Of a stretch of DNA of 64,000 nucleotides, positions 33,371 to 46,775 are shown piece after piece. This DNA is from Panulirus ornatus (taxonomy: Eukaryota; Arthropoda; Malacostraca; Decapoda; Palinuridae). The translations under genes were made by a program, and so were the position numbers. The stretch spans positions 63,351,020-63,415,019 of the forward strand of contig NC_092242.1 of NCBI RefSeq assembly GCF_036320965.1. The letters are read 5' to 3'. The notes under the pieces are model-generated. The model made no database searches and was not told the origin of the DNA. It was given only the letters and a program-made list of their open reading frames with translations. Position 1 is the stretch's first letter, and each line of letters begins with the position of its first letter.

Positions 33371-34996
33371 AGGGAAGAATTTATGAATGAAGCATGAAAT
33401 AGATCGAAATTTCTTAAATGTTCAGGGTTTTTCTGTTGTGGCAAATGACTTGGTCAGATGTTTCTGCAGTATCACAGACCAACAAATTTGACGTCTACAT
33501 CCCTTGGTGGGGACCCAGCCATCATTTGCTTGGCTATCCCAGGGTGTGGCATCAGTTTATGACTGGCTGTAAATATGAATGAAAATTTCTGATTTGTGAT
33601 TCTATTTTTTTATATATATTTGTCAGTGATTTATAATGAATACTGCATATGCTGATGCAGGGATCCCCATTGAATACACAAGATACATTCTTAGAGAAAG
33701 AACTTTCAACAAATCAGCTTTTATTGGGGTCACCTTAACATAGTGATAAAGAAATATGATCTTGACAGCATTTTTTCTTACCTGTAAGTACTTACTTTTA
33801 CACCTTTTAAGTGATACTTTTTCTAATCACCTTTGGTGTATATCCAAGACCAGTGCTTGCACACCTTTTACCAGGTGTTATAGCTATAGATGATTCCAAA
33901 TTGTTCATAAGATTGATGAGCAAAGTGAGTGAGAGATCAAGCAGTCATGAGTATGTTCAGAGTGCAGTAGTACAAGAAGCTAAGTAGTGATCAGCCCAGA
34001 GTGCTGTACACACTGCTTGTCATTGGCTGACCTAATGTAAACAGAAATGGTGGCTGTGACCAGTTCATTTAAATTCATGGTTTTTCACTACACAGAATTA
34101 CAAGAAAAAACCAAGAGCTCTTTAGCAAATTAGTTTTCAGAAGGGTAGGTATCAGTAGGGTATCCCTGTAGTAGTATCATAACTGGGTATTTTGTCGTGT
34201 TATATGTTTTTACATATGTGTTTAGATGATTCTTTTACCATAATGAATGAAGGATTATTACAATACACACCACCTGTACAGTCAAAAGCCACTATAATGC
34301 AACAGTAGATATTACATATGATGCAATTAGAATGTGGAACACTGCTATAGATATTTGTATACACCAGTTCTCTCTTTATTTCTGGTTATGAATTGTTTTG
34401 TATATCTGGTGCACCAAATGGTGCAAAAATGAATTCTTGGAGATTTTTTAAAGTGGATGATGCATTAAGGAATTTAAATGGGTTGATGCCACATGCATTC
34501 TTGAAATACAAACACTAATTTTTTGGATGACACTTTGTGCATCTTTGGAATGCCAGTATTGATTGGTATTTTATATATGGTGCATTGAGCATTATTCATT
34601 TAGTCATGTTAGAATGAAAATAAATTCATAGTCAGTATCATAATTGTGATAGAGATACAGGGGAAATATTTTCCCTACGTCATTATCAACATTACATTTT
34701 GATATTTTTTACATAATATTATTTTTGAAATGTTATTGAAAGGATTATGTTCAGTATGAATAAAGTGTCAATTAAAACTCAGTGTGTAGGCATCATATTT
34801 GAAGGAAAACATAAATTAAACCAAGTCATTAGCCATGAAAGAAAAACACTTGAGTATTTAGCTAATCTCAATCCAGTCACCAAAATTTTCTCATAGATTC
34901 TTTCCTATCAATGTATTTATCGGTTACTATATTTCTTTATCAATGAAAAAGAAGTTTTCTTTATATCATTTTTGTGTGCAAAAATTAAATCAAACC

Positions 34997-35071
34997 TGGG
35001 TAGGCAGGGGCTACCCAAGGCCTGGGTGGGGTTGGTGTTTCAGCAGCCCACCAACCCTCCTATCACCCAGG
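34997..35071. other. Two adjacent GC-rich hairpins in an AT-rich intron
   Basis: Arms TGGGTAG (34997-35003) and CTACCCA (35011-35017) form the first hairpin. CCTGGGTG and GGTTGGTG (35021-35037) pair with CACCAACC and CACCCAGG (35049-35071) to form the second. It may be a piece of a dispersed repeat; a loosely similar GC-rich patch lies near 61950-62090. Confidence 0.5.
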
Positions 35072-38000
35072 GGCCCCACCCATGATGCTAAACCAGATGT
35101 GCACTTGGTCTTTTTAGTTTATTTGATTGATATATCGACTTCACATCTTGTGTACAATAATTTTCAGAGTATAATGGGAAATGATATAGCTTTGCGCATA
35201 TACTACTTTTCATCTGCTTTATAGATATAGGTTAGTAGAAATAATAAGGATGAATATCAAGCTAATATTATTAATGCTTTGTTGTGATACTGGTACCTTT
35301 ATTCAACAAATAGTGTGTTAGGAAATCAAATGTGTATTGCTGCTTTATAGCTAGCTATGTATAGTACATATTCTTTTTTCATTTCATAACAGAGAGGTTT
35401 GTGTCTGAATTTATAATCACAAATCAGATTTTGTGAACTCCATGGAATGATGAGAACAGTATTCCATTACCTAACTTAAATTTTCTTCAAGTTATATTTT
35501 ATTAGCCTGAAATATTCACTGAGATTATAAATTTTTCTTGCTTAAATACCCCTTTCCCCATTATCTGTTTCCTTTGTTATGACCACATTGTCAAAGAATA
35601 TCTGTCTTAAACTCAGGTCTTTTGTCTCTTTTGTTGTAGGCCTCAACTTTATAGCAGAGATTGGGCAAAATGCAAATAGGAGTCAAAGTATTGAAATAGT
35701 TGACTTAAATATCTTCATAAGAAAATATTGCATATTCATGGGGCTTAAAGGCATGGGATTATTAAAAGGCTCTGAATCAGAAGTAGCACAAAGGCTCAAG
35801 ATATATCCAGATCCTGGTTGTGGGCTGGACTAGGCCAGTACACTCCATTTGTCCTGATACTCACCCTGTCACATTTTATTAGTTTATTTTGGATACTATT
35901 AATCAAAATTGAATATTCTCTTTCTTCATAAGTAAGGATGATTTTTGTGATAAGTTTGTTGATTGCTATTAATGCACAAAATCTATCATTGGTTGAAATT
36001 GGAAATTGAACGTGGCATAAACATTTTATGCATACTAATTATATTGGCTCTTCTGCTGTGTTAATGATCAAGGTTAAAAAGTTAGACATGTCATCCTGAG
36101 ATTACTCTGCTTCCTTGTCATATTTTTAACATTCATTCCAATCCTTTGTTATTTCCACTTTCCTCATCCAGTATTTGATATCCCATTTCTGCTATATCAT
36201 CTTCTCCAGTGATATCATTACCATACCTTTATCTGTTGTCAGCACTCAACAGTATTTTTATGACTTTCCTATTCTTCTTTGATATCTGGCCTTTGCTTTG
36301 TTACCTTTTCTTCATTTTTCCACTGTCTGATTTATACTACATGGTTTCTTTTCATATTTTGCTGCCGAGTAGTAATGTTTCACTGCTTTAGAAAGATTGC
36401 TCCCTTCCATCACAGTAAATTAACATTATTAGACTTACATATGCTTGCCAGGTATCTTCTTGAAGCTTTCAGTACCCAAAGATATAACCTGCTAGCCAAT
36501 GGGTCATTTTAATAGTTTAAGAAATTGGTGTCTTTCAGATTGATGGCATTATATATGTTATATGGCAGCAGCCTTTTTTTTTTTTGTATAATAATGATTA
36601 TTTACTTTTTGTATGGCAGCAACTTTTTCATATCATAATGATGATTTGGGAATTGAATGAAGCACCCAAATATTATCAGCTTAAGATAAATCAATATCTT
36701 TGGCTGTATTGGGTGTTTCCACTTCATCTGTCAGACCTGGCCATTTCTTTGCACACACCTGTTATATTTATGCACATAACCTGCACACTCCAGCCTATTT
36801 ATGGAGTCAGTATAATTAGCTTATAATTGATAGTTTCAAAGGGACTTTACTTCCAGAAAGCAAGTTAAAGGTCAGAGATGTGTCAGTAGTTTCTCTGACA
36901 ACAAAAAGACAGTTCTCAGGGTTGGGTTAATTTTTATCATTGTATGAGGTAGGTAAAGTTTGTGTGAATACTGCTTAGTTGTTAGGATGCCTTTTGTAAC
37001 ATTGTTTGGTGAAGCACACACAATCACTGTCTCTAAGACTAACTAAAGCACCCCTTCCCTCCCCTATTGCACAATGGTGGTGGTTGTACTCATCTTCTGA
37101 CACCACCTTGGGGTGAGTCTCAGTCAGCTGGTGCATGTCCTGCCTGATGATTTGACGTGTGTGTGTGTGTGTGTATGTGTAGCTCTGTGAAACAGGACAC
37201 TTTCAAACAGCCTGAACAAGATGCTTATGGTGAATTCCTTTCTCGTTAGTACTAAATAAGAATGATTTTGAAATAATTTCTAATGTAGTATGACTCTTGG
37301 ACATGTTACATGTTAGTAATTTTTCTGGTATTTCCTAAATATGTATGATGCATTACATGATTGGATATTTCTTTAGAAATATAGATGTTTGTGATGACAT
37401 GGTACAGAAATAGTTCCTGAATTTGTGGCAGAATTACACAGCATGACTCGTCAATATATGTGTAGAAGGCTTTGTTTTCAACTTATTATAATTGATAGTA
37501 TGTACTGAATGTTTTAGGTTTGATTATTAGTGTATAGCTCTTCACAGGAACTTTTTAAAATGCAAGTATCTTTTCAGTATTATGTCTCCCATAATGATGT
37601 TGTAAAACCCCAGGGGTACAGCATTTTATATTTTGTTATTGAAAAGGAAGGTAATTGTAGGAGTGTTTCCAGTTGATCAGGATTAAATATGGGCGGACCT
37701 AAACTTGTGAAAGTATGATTATGATTTAGGTAGTAATGTTGATTACTATGTAGACACATGATCATTCCTCTTTTATTAGTCTTTTATTAGTCTTTGGGGA
37801 TCTGAAGCTAATTCTTTCTCTCAAGAAAATAATAATAAGTTTGTAAGTTTATAGAAGCTTCTTTGTTTCTTGTATGTAGAAAAGAAGGCTATGAATGCAC
37901 TGCTTACTGGCAATGGGTCTATTCACTCTTCTTGGATTCCTCATAATTCTAGTCGTAAACTTTCAAAGATAAGGGAGACATAGCTTGGATAGAAAATTTA

Positions 38001-38079
38001 CAATGTTAAGGGCTCGGCTTGGACAGTGATATACTCAGCCATTTCTGATAATGATAACAATGATAAGAAGAAGAATACA

Positions 38080-38118
38080 TGATAATGATAATAATGATGA
38101 TTAATAATAATAATAATG

Positions 38119-38161
<43 letters not shown>

Positions 38162-38170
38162 TAATAGTAA
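38080..38170. repeat. (AAT)n/(GATAAT)n microsatellite
   Basis: About 30 AAT or ATA triplets with ATG interruptions. Confidence 0.9.
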
Positions 38171-41100
38171 TAATGATAATGATGATAATCATGATATTCA
38201 GAAATACATTCTTTTATATAAAAGGACTGTGCTGTGTGTATTAGAGAGGTGATAGTTTATGAAATATTATAATTAGAAAGCAGATTGCGATTACATTACA
38301 TAGTAACTTTATCCCTATATTACGCATGATTTATGTTTCTTGTTATATTGCATGCCTCTCTGCCAGTTTATGTTGGCTTCCCACATGCAAAGCAGACTGA
38401 ATTTGTAGCATGATGCCTAGCTACTGTCCTTTAGCTCTGTGGTCAGAAACCGTGTAGTTTCCAGTGAGGACCAGGTGGGTCCCCTCACAGAAAGTTAGTC
38501 TATAGTATTGTTTATGTAAGTACTACCAGCTGAAAGAGTGGCATCTAAAGTATTGGTCATAACTTTAGATATACTTTACTACAGAAAATGTTCACAGTAA
38601 CTTGTTTTTATGTAAGGAATTTACTTGAAAGCAGTTCATATCTTAACAACAGTGATCTTTATTTTGACATATTTGGATTGATAGTGCTGTATTACCCATA
38701 GGAATTGATGTTTTGTCATTTTTTATGGCAGTACTTCATTTGTTTTATTGGATACAGTTTGATTTATCAGTGTGCCATAGAGCTGTCCCTGCATAGACTT
38801 TACAACAGTTTTACTGGAAGTTATACCCAATCTTCAGTGTTGTATTTTACAGACCAGTAACATGCACGTAGGTACTGAACTTAACAAATAAGAACTGCAT
38901 AATCTTAAAAGTTTAAGTTAACACTGTGGCCATTTCACAATGCAGTGGGAGCATGTATAGTGGGTTTCAGTTATTGTCAAATGACTTACTATGTGTGAAA
39001 ACTAATTTCAGTGGAATTATTTAATGCATTCTTTTGTGTATCTGATAGTATGGATACTCTGTTGCATTTTGCCAATTTTTATCTTGTGCATGATTAGATT
39101 GTGGTAGACATTTATTACATATATTTCACATGAGTAATTTTGTCCTAAACTTGTAGGAAGACTGCTACAGTTCATTGTAGCATTACATGAAATCTTTTTG
39201 TAGCAGGATGTGTCCTGTTACTTATACATACAGAATACATCACACATTTCATAATAGAAGAAAAAGCATACTTCAGTCATAAGAATAAGTGAAAACTTAT
39301 TATATTCTTTTGATATTCTTGTTTTTTGTGGTAACTTTTTATTTAGTATAGTAGCCTCTTCTTATGGTATACTGTATAATGATAAATGAAATATGAAACG
39401 TTGATTTTTCCCTCTGCAAATCACTGGAGTCCTGAGTAGCAATTATACAGACATGAAAACACTGCACCCTTCACAGATGTGGGTGCTAGCACCAGAAAAT
39501 AAAAGAAAAAGCAAAAATGTTTTGCTGAAAAATTTATTCCTACTTATTTTCTACGAAAAGAAAATGCATATTCAGATTTCCAGCTTAAGCATACCCTTAG
39601 AATGTAAATATATCTGTCTTCCCTTTTGTGTTGAACAGTTTTGCATTAGTTACTTCCTCTGATCACTGAATTATTTATTTACGCATTGATTTAGGTGATA
39701 GGGAGGACTTATTTTCCATGTTATCCCAACAGGATGCACTTAATGTAAATATGATTAAGTGATATTGCACAAGTTCTTCTTAGGAGTTATACATAGAAAA
39801 TGGAGATAGACAGTCAGGGTTTGCATTCTTATCTCACTTGAAATATCTACAACCAGTCATTAATCACCACGTCCAGATATTATACTTGGCTTCCATTATA
39901 TTGAATGTCATTACCCAATAATTATCATATGTAACTGACACTGAAACAAGGTTTGTGAGTATTTTATTGTGAGTTCCAGTTTGAATGAAACACTGAATAT
40001 AGTTGCCATAACTGATGAATCAAATGAAACTTCCCATTAGAATGCAGAATCCTAGATTTTAAGCCTGTACCAGAGTCTTTATTTTTATGGTAAATGATAA
40101 TTGATTGCAGAAAATATGACATGGTTTATTTTCACCCAAGACTGCAAGTCTAGAACTTAAGACCTTTAGTTGTTGAATTCATGACTCACTTGGTCAGCTT
40201 AAGATCCACTTTTGTAAAATCCCAAGGCATCTTGTGATTAAACCTAAGGCCTACTGTTTAATACTTCTCTGCCTCAGATTGTTGAACTTAGGACTTGTCG
40301 TAGTTTAACCTGACAACCCATGATTTTTTGATACAAGACCTGTGATTGTGGAGCTGCAGCACCTCCAGCTGATCTCCGTTCAGGACCCAAGATCATTTTC
40401 CTTAAAGTCTGTTTAAACTTGCGTAGTATGGCACACATATGGGGATGCTTTGTCTGTTTTCCATCAGTCAGCAGAAATCACACCCTGATTCAGTGAAACT
40501 GCATTTGACCTGACTTTTTAAGATCAGGTCACATGTATCCTACTGTATATTGTAATTCATACTGTTGTTTCCCTGCATCTAAAGAATTGATTGGCATAAG
40601 ATCCATAGCTTTGTTTTGGATTTTGTTTCAGTTATGCCTCTTAGAGTAGGGTTTGACCTGGAACTTATTAAGGCCCAGAACTTTGTGAAAACACAATATT
40701 TGGTCATGGAACTCATTAAGAATTATTGATATACCAAGCAGTATATCTGCTTATTTACTCTCAGTAAGTATACTTTACTCAAGGTAACAGGAGTGTTCCA
40801 TGGAACACCCTTCAAGTGATCATTTACCTTAGATATACAGCACTAAAGTGAGAGCAATTGGTACTGAACTTGAGAAATATTAAGATGGCACTTAAACCTC
40901 TCTCATAATAGAAATATTTGTTTTACCAAGTTAGGATTTAGTAATTTTGATCATTCTAATAACTGAAGTTATTAATAATATCATCAAAGTAGTCTCCCAG
41001 GTATTAGACTCATCCCACCCCATTTTATAGTAAAAGAAAAAAAAATTTAAGCTTAAAATTCTTACCACACTAATTTTTTCCAAGAATCCCATTTATTGGC

Positions 41101-41734
41101 TGGATAAACTTCCTTTGTGAATCAGAGCATTTGGTACTGAGGCCATAGTCCAATTATTGAACATGAAATCTAACCCAGTTCGAGAATATCAAACTTTGTT
41201 CCGAGATGTTTAACCTTAGTAATCTGTGCATTGCATCCAAACTAAACTAAATGTTGTATTTAGACCCTGGATATTGTATGAAGGCAGATTGCCAAACCTG
41301 ACCACTGATTTTTTTAATTCAAGGCTTTGAGCCAAGAGGCAGTTCCAGACCTTTTTGGTTTTCTCTGAAATTTTGTGTGAAAGGCAGTAAACCTGTTTAA
41401 CTGCAATCCACTAAGGGACGAATTGATAATCTCATCTTTTGGATGGCAAATCATTTATCTCATTCAAAGAGTATGGTATTACTTTAGTCATTTATAATAG
41501 TAATATGACAAGTCCTTTGTATAAGAAACCAAGACAAAGCTATAATCATCAAAACATTGTGAAGGCTGTAGGATTATCATATTTTATTGGTTGCAGGTAG
41601 TAAAACCATTCAGTGTATAATGTTTAACATTTCATATAGCTTGTTAACCTTCCTTGAAAGTCATGTAATTGTTTTCCTTTTTGAATTTACCCCCATTAAC
41701 AGTAACTGATATATATGATTTCTTTACGCTGCAG

Positions 41735-41877
41735 TGATGATTCATGAACCTGCAGTGTTGATTGAGGGTGTCTTATTCCGTGCACGTTACCTCGGCTCAA
41801 CACAACTTGTCTCAGAAGGTCAACCCACCAAAACCACTCGCATGATGCAAGCTGAAGAGGCAGTTTCACGCATCAAG
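41735..41877 (+). CDS. X11: X11/Mint exon, amino half of the PTB domain
   Basis: The acceptor is TACGCTGCAG and the donor CATCAAG-GTAAGT; the exon is 143 nt, entering in phase 1 and leaving in phase 0. It encodes [31 protein letters not shown] and AEEAVSRIK, an almost textbook X11/Mint PTB start (first strand, YLGSTQL strand, first helix). The family uses this domain to bind NPTY-type tails such as APP. A second identical-looking donor, AAG-GTAAGTT, occurs 30 nt downstream (GT at 41908), keeps the frame and would add [10 protein letters not shown]. Confidence 0.96.
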
Positions 41878-42564
41878 GTAAGTTTGAAAGAGGTGGGTTT
41901 TTATAAGGTAAGTTCATTAATGTATAGGCCTCCTATGTAAACTTTGGTTTATGAATATAGTGATATATCTTAGATAAAGAATATTTGTCACTTTATGAAA
42001 TGACATGAGTCAGTTACTACTGTGTCTCAGATTACTGGCTGCTCAAAAGGTGAGGTATTTCATGTGGCTATTTTTAACAAAAAGCTGAACCTCATAGATA
42101 TTGTATGTGATAATGATGATCAAAAAAGGTATCAAGGGAAACAAATTTTACCAACTTTATTACTGACATACCTATGAATTTATGTTTTGACTAAAACTTG
42201 GGTGCTTTTCGTTTTCACTGTCTTTCTCCAAGGTAGCAAATGTTAGACAATAAGAAAAAATTGAGATTTCTCTGGAATTGCTAAAAATTTTACTAATTTT
42301 TGTTCTGCTTCTCCTCATGTTTATCAGATATTTAGTTGCTCACACCATTTGCCTAATACAGTAGCGATGGCAGTTATGGAAACTTAATAACTGAGAATCA
42401 TTTTGTGATAGCTCATAAAACTTGTATCAAAAACTACTTGTTTTAGTAAAGAAAATCATAAAAGAGAAATATTGTAAAATGATCTCTACAGGTGCCACAG
42501 TTTTCTGTAGTGCAGTAAGATTGACATGGGTGTACCCTTCAGTGTAATGGCTGTATTGTGTATG

Positions 42565-42607
<43 letters not shown>

Positions 42608-43701
42608 TTGTGTGTGTTTGCTTACAAAGTAAGAAATTTGCTTTAAATGTGATGAGTAGTCGGAGTTACACACATTCATAAATTTAGTGATTAACTAATG
42701 ATATAATTTGTAAAGTTTGCAGTATTTTATATGTGCTTCATATGGAAGCATATTGTGATAAACCACTCCAGCAGAGTGTCTTTATAATTGGAATGCCATA
42801 CCTGGACTGGTTTCTTCACAGAATAAAAGATCAATATTATTTAGGCATGTTCAAGTTTTGGATTGTCTTGTAGTGTGTAGAAAGCTAATATGAAATGACT
42901 GTAACTCCATTTATGTTGTATGTGCTTGAATTTCAATATTTTTATGTTGAATGTGGTTGAAATAATTTTGTTAGTAGATAGAAATGGATCTTTGAAATTG
43001 AAAAATAACATTAGCCTGGGTCATTAGACCAAAGCCAGCATACATAAGTGGAAGTTTCTTTGACTTCATTACAGCCTGAAATCCCTGGGGCTATGAGCCT
43101 TGCTTCCATCTTAATCCCACCTGATACAGCTAGTAAGATAACCTTTCTTCAGCAGTATTAAAAGCAGACAAGGACCTTATTGTTGTTATATTATCACATA
43201 AAACATTACTGATTTGTTAGAACAGATCTAAAACATCCCTCTAACTTGCCTTGCCATTGCAAGAGTAATTAGATTTTTGCAGCAGTTCATGACTTTCCAT
43301 CAGTCTTCCCATCTTAATGTTAGTTGTGTTAGGTGGGAAAAGATATTTTGCTTGCATGAATGTTTCTTGTGACACTGTGTTACCACGTCATCACGTATAT
43401 TGTCATAATTCCCAAGAGCCATTGTTTGACACCCAAAAGTTAATTAGCACAAGTTTCCCCATGTGCAAAACATCCTGAGTGACTTGTCTGTGTGTCCAGG
43501 TTCAATGTAAGAGTGCCTCCCTGAATTGCATCTAGATTCTAGATTACCCAAGGCTCATCTGATCAGCCATTGTGTTCACAGTTTTGCATGACTTTGTTAT
43601 TTGGCAGGGTTGAGTGAGGCTGTTATTAATTTAAAACCTAACAGATGACTGAGTAACTGATACCTTGAATATTTATGACCCACTTAACTTCATTCAAAAT
43701 T

Positions 43702-43782
<81 letters not shown>

Positions 43783-45039
43783 GTAATAATAATGATAATA
43801 ATTTTGCACGTGATCAAAATGTCATGTATAATAATTCAGACTTTGGTGAGACTGGTCATAGATACAGTATTGGTGTACATGGATATATATATATATATAT
43901 TTATAGCACATTGCAACATTGATTTGTCTAGCATCACATTTTGAAGCCTCTACCTGCTTTCTGCACAGAGTAACAAATGAAAGATAAAATTTTCTTAACA
44001 TCAGGGAAAATTACTCACATTGAGGATAGTGATAATTTGCTGACTTGACTGTCATTCATCTTCCATTGCCATTGCCTTGTCTATTCTCATTATCTGGGGG
44101 TATGGTAGTTCACTGGTTTCAAATGCATAAAGATATTCTTCACTTACTAATTATAATCAGGGAGTTATGCTGCACAAGAGCATGGACTGTTCTGACCATG
44201 GGGACATTTTTGCATGTATTGGTGGTGACTTTATGAAATATTCTTGTTTTCTAATGTCACCTCAGTTATCAGTTCTGACTGAATAAATGTCTGTGGTTAT
44301 GACCCAAGTTCATGAAATAAGTTTTATAAGATGGGTAACACAGTGGACACAGACCGAAACTATGCCAGTGTTTTTCTTATTTATTCTGCTTACCAGGCAG
44401 TGTTAATGTATGTTTTGGTTGGTTATTATTCTTAAATAATTTTCTTGCATTGTCATTATCATGAAAGACTACAGTTTTGATAGTTACAATTGTCATGTGA
44501 TTCCCAAAGTCCTTGGTTCCGTGCTGGCTAACGTCGCTGCATGTGTGTCATTTGCTGCAACGTGTATCAGTAACTAGCTTTATGGAAGAGAGCTGTTTGG
44601 CCTCCCTTTCAGACCTTGTGTTTCATTTTGGCTCAGTCTCATAAAACCATTCTTATAAATAAGCCCAGGGCTTTATAGTGAAGTTGCTCATTGATTATTA
44701 AGGTCTGCATCTTGTTCATGTGTTTTGTTATTTATTTTATTTTGCATTGCTTTAAAACGATATATGATTTCACCTGACCCATTGTGTTCCAAGAGACATG
44801 TACCAAGTCCCCAGTTACCCCCTCCTCAGCAGTAGATGCAGTAATAACTCATGTAAAGTTAATTCATCTTGTTATAAGTTGTCTACAAATTTGTCATTAT
44901 TAAGCTGTTTCCACATATATTAAGAATTACTTTACCCCCTAAAGTTACTTCTGAACTTTTCATAATTAATGATGATTCTCGCTACCTAAAGAGTGTGACA
45001 GTAGCTAGAGAACCAACCAAAACAACATTCCCCTGTCAG
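41878..45039 (+). other. Intron between PTB exon and the alternative PTB-like exon
   Basis: AT-rich DNA with a (GT)n tract (42558-42617), a (TA)n tract (43705-43778) followed by (AAT)/(AATGAT) units, and a short (AT)n at 43882-43900. No independent gene was recognised. Confidence 0.5.
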
Positions 45040-46068
45040 GATGCAGATGATGATAAGGAAGTGCTGGTGGAATGTAACGACCCAGAGCCATCCCTGGGGC
45101 CCCAACACTCCCCAAGCCCCAAACATTCACCCCTTCTCCATCACTCTCCCACTTCTTTGCATACACCAAGGGAGTCAGACTCACCAAATGGCTTTAGCTC
45201 ACCCAGAAGTCAAAGTTCACCAAGAAACTTGAACTCTCCCAAAGGACCTATGTCATCTGGGTCTCTTGCATCTCCATTGGCCCATGAATCTGTTGTTGTT
45301 TCACCCCGAGTAGTTCATTCACCACGGCGAGGACATGGGTTTTCCCGTACAACTGAGAACCAACCCTCTCTCAGTACTTCATGGAAACCAATACATAGGA
45401 TGAGTCAAGGGGTTCCCACCTGCCCTTATATGACTGATGTAAATATTATGCACCCGAGTGTTCCTATTGTGGCTCCATTACCCACTGGTGTATTAGAAGA
45501 ACCTATTGTATCATCAGATATGGTGACTCTTATTGAACCAAGAGAAGAATCCGTGAATGTGATTGGGGATGATGATGAATATGAAGAGGACGTAGAGGAG
45601 GAGGAGGAGGAGGAGGAGGAGGAAGAAGAGGAAAGAGAGGAGCAACAAAATGTTATCAGAGCAGAGGATGAAGAAGTGGACAATGAAGAGGAGGATGATG
45701 ATGAGGATGATGACGATGATGATGATGATGATGAGGAGGAGGAGGAGGAGGGTGAGAGAGGCAAAAATATTAGCATTGATAGTGAAGACCAGTGCATTGA
45801 AGTTCTTACAGTTATCCCAGGTGCAAGTGGGACAACACAGGAGGATCGGGAAGAAGAGTTGGAGATTGATGGAGGTGGAGGGAGCTTGGACTGGGTCTCG
45901 GAGGAGGGTGGGGGTCCAGGGCTGGGGCCAGCTGGCACTGTGTTCCACCTTCGTCTTGTGGGGTCCGTGGATGTTGCTGAAGAGTCAGGTAAAGCACCTG
46001 GCCGGAAGACAGCTACATGTAAGCGACCCAAGAAGGAAATGGTCATGGAGGCCGTTTCTCATCTAAAG
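45040..46068 (+). CDS. X11: Candidate alternative X11 exon: SP-rich, acidic, divergent PTB start
   Basis: The acceptor ATTCCCCTGTCAG ends at 45039 and the donor CTAAAG-GTGGGT has its GT at 46069; 1,029 nt are open with phase 0 at both ends. In order: residues 1-30 acidic; about 30-105 with some eleven Ser-Pro sites; about 185-250 a Glu/Asp tract; about 295-343 VFHLRLVGSVDVAEESGK then KEMVMEAVSHLK. The last part aligns with [17 protein letters not shown] and EAVSRIK of the exon at 41735, so it is a second version of the PTB amino half. It could join 22834 (phase 0) directly, replacing the canonical exon, or follow 41877 as an insert. It is the longest open frame in the window and is not a mobile-element remnant. 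Confidence 0.7.
45590..45750 (+). repeat. Coding GAG/GAT triplet tract
   Basis: GAG, GAA and GAT codons make two acidic runs (near 45596-45632 and 45684-45750). Length differences between alleles would be in-frame. The opposite-strand poly-serine and poly-leucine frames are shadows. Confidence 0.85.
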
Positions 46069-46171
46069 GTGGGTCAAATCTGGTCTTACTGACATAACTG
46101 GATCACTCAAGCCTCCTAATGATAGGAATACAAGGAATTGAATGGTGTGATGATTATGAAGTTGATTAGCA

Positions 46172-46775
46172 AGAAAATTAAGTTATGTTAAGAGTAGAAT
46201 TTTAATTTTATTATTATTGGCCTGTTTATTAAATTTCAACATGAGATCAAGTTGATATAAATTTTTGAATAATTCTCAGATTTAGAGTAGAAGTAGGATC
46301 TACAAACTAAAGATAGATTCACTAAATATGACTTTGTATGGCTGCAGAAACCTTATAGTTTAATCAATTCTGGGAACCTGTTTAAAAAGATTGACTCATA
46401 ACAGATAGATAGATATGTTAAGGTATGAAAGTTTCAGTGAATCATTTGCAAATTTAGTTGTTTATCAAGAAAATGAAGTTACCTTAGGAATTTAATGTAA
46501 TTTCTTATTGTTAATGGCCTGATCATTAAGTTTTTACATAAAATCAAGTTGATATATCTTTTTGAATAATTCCCAGATTTACAGTGGAAGTAGTATCTAC
46601 AAACTAAAGATAGATTCACTTAATATGACTGGATGTAGGGTTGCAGAAACCTCGTAGGTTAATAAATTCTGGGAACCTATTTATAAAGATTTAGACTCAT
46701 CAAAGATAAATAGATAGGTTAAGGTATGAAAGTCGGTAGATTATTTACAAACTTATTAGACCACAGTATTTTAAG
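46172..46775. repeat. Tandem duplication of about 296 bp
   Basis: AAATCAAGTTGATAT, CTACAAACTAAAGATAGATT and GGTATGAAAGT recur in the same order about 296 bases apart (for example 46248 versus 46544). Divergence of roughly 15-20% by eye indicates an old duplication. Confidence 0.85.

Larger units (their letters stand above)
31178..41734 (+). other. Intron of the X11 gene
   Basis: Donor GTAACATG at 31178 and acceptor TACGCTGCAG ending at 41734. It holds a decayed LINE (32.1-33.4 kb), a two-hairpin GC-rich island at 34997-35071 and an (AAT)n tract. A faint degenerate pattern of AACTTAGGACC/ACCT phrases lies at about 40140-41400. The rest is AT-rich with no recognised gene. Confidence 0.65.

Noticed and set aside
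43499..43510. Possible microexon between TGTGTGTCCAG and GTAAGAG
   Set aside because: It would be 7 nt long and break the frame; the donor is weaker than the one at 57122, and no UGC motif or clear branch site is seen.
45426..46046. 206-codon and 144-codon minus-strand frames rich in Ser or Leu
   Set aside because: They are antisense shadows of the acidic GAG/GAT tract in the plus-strand exon.
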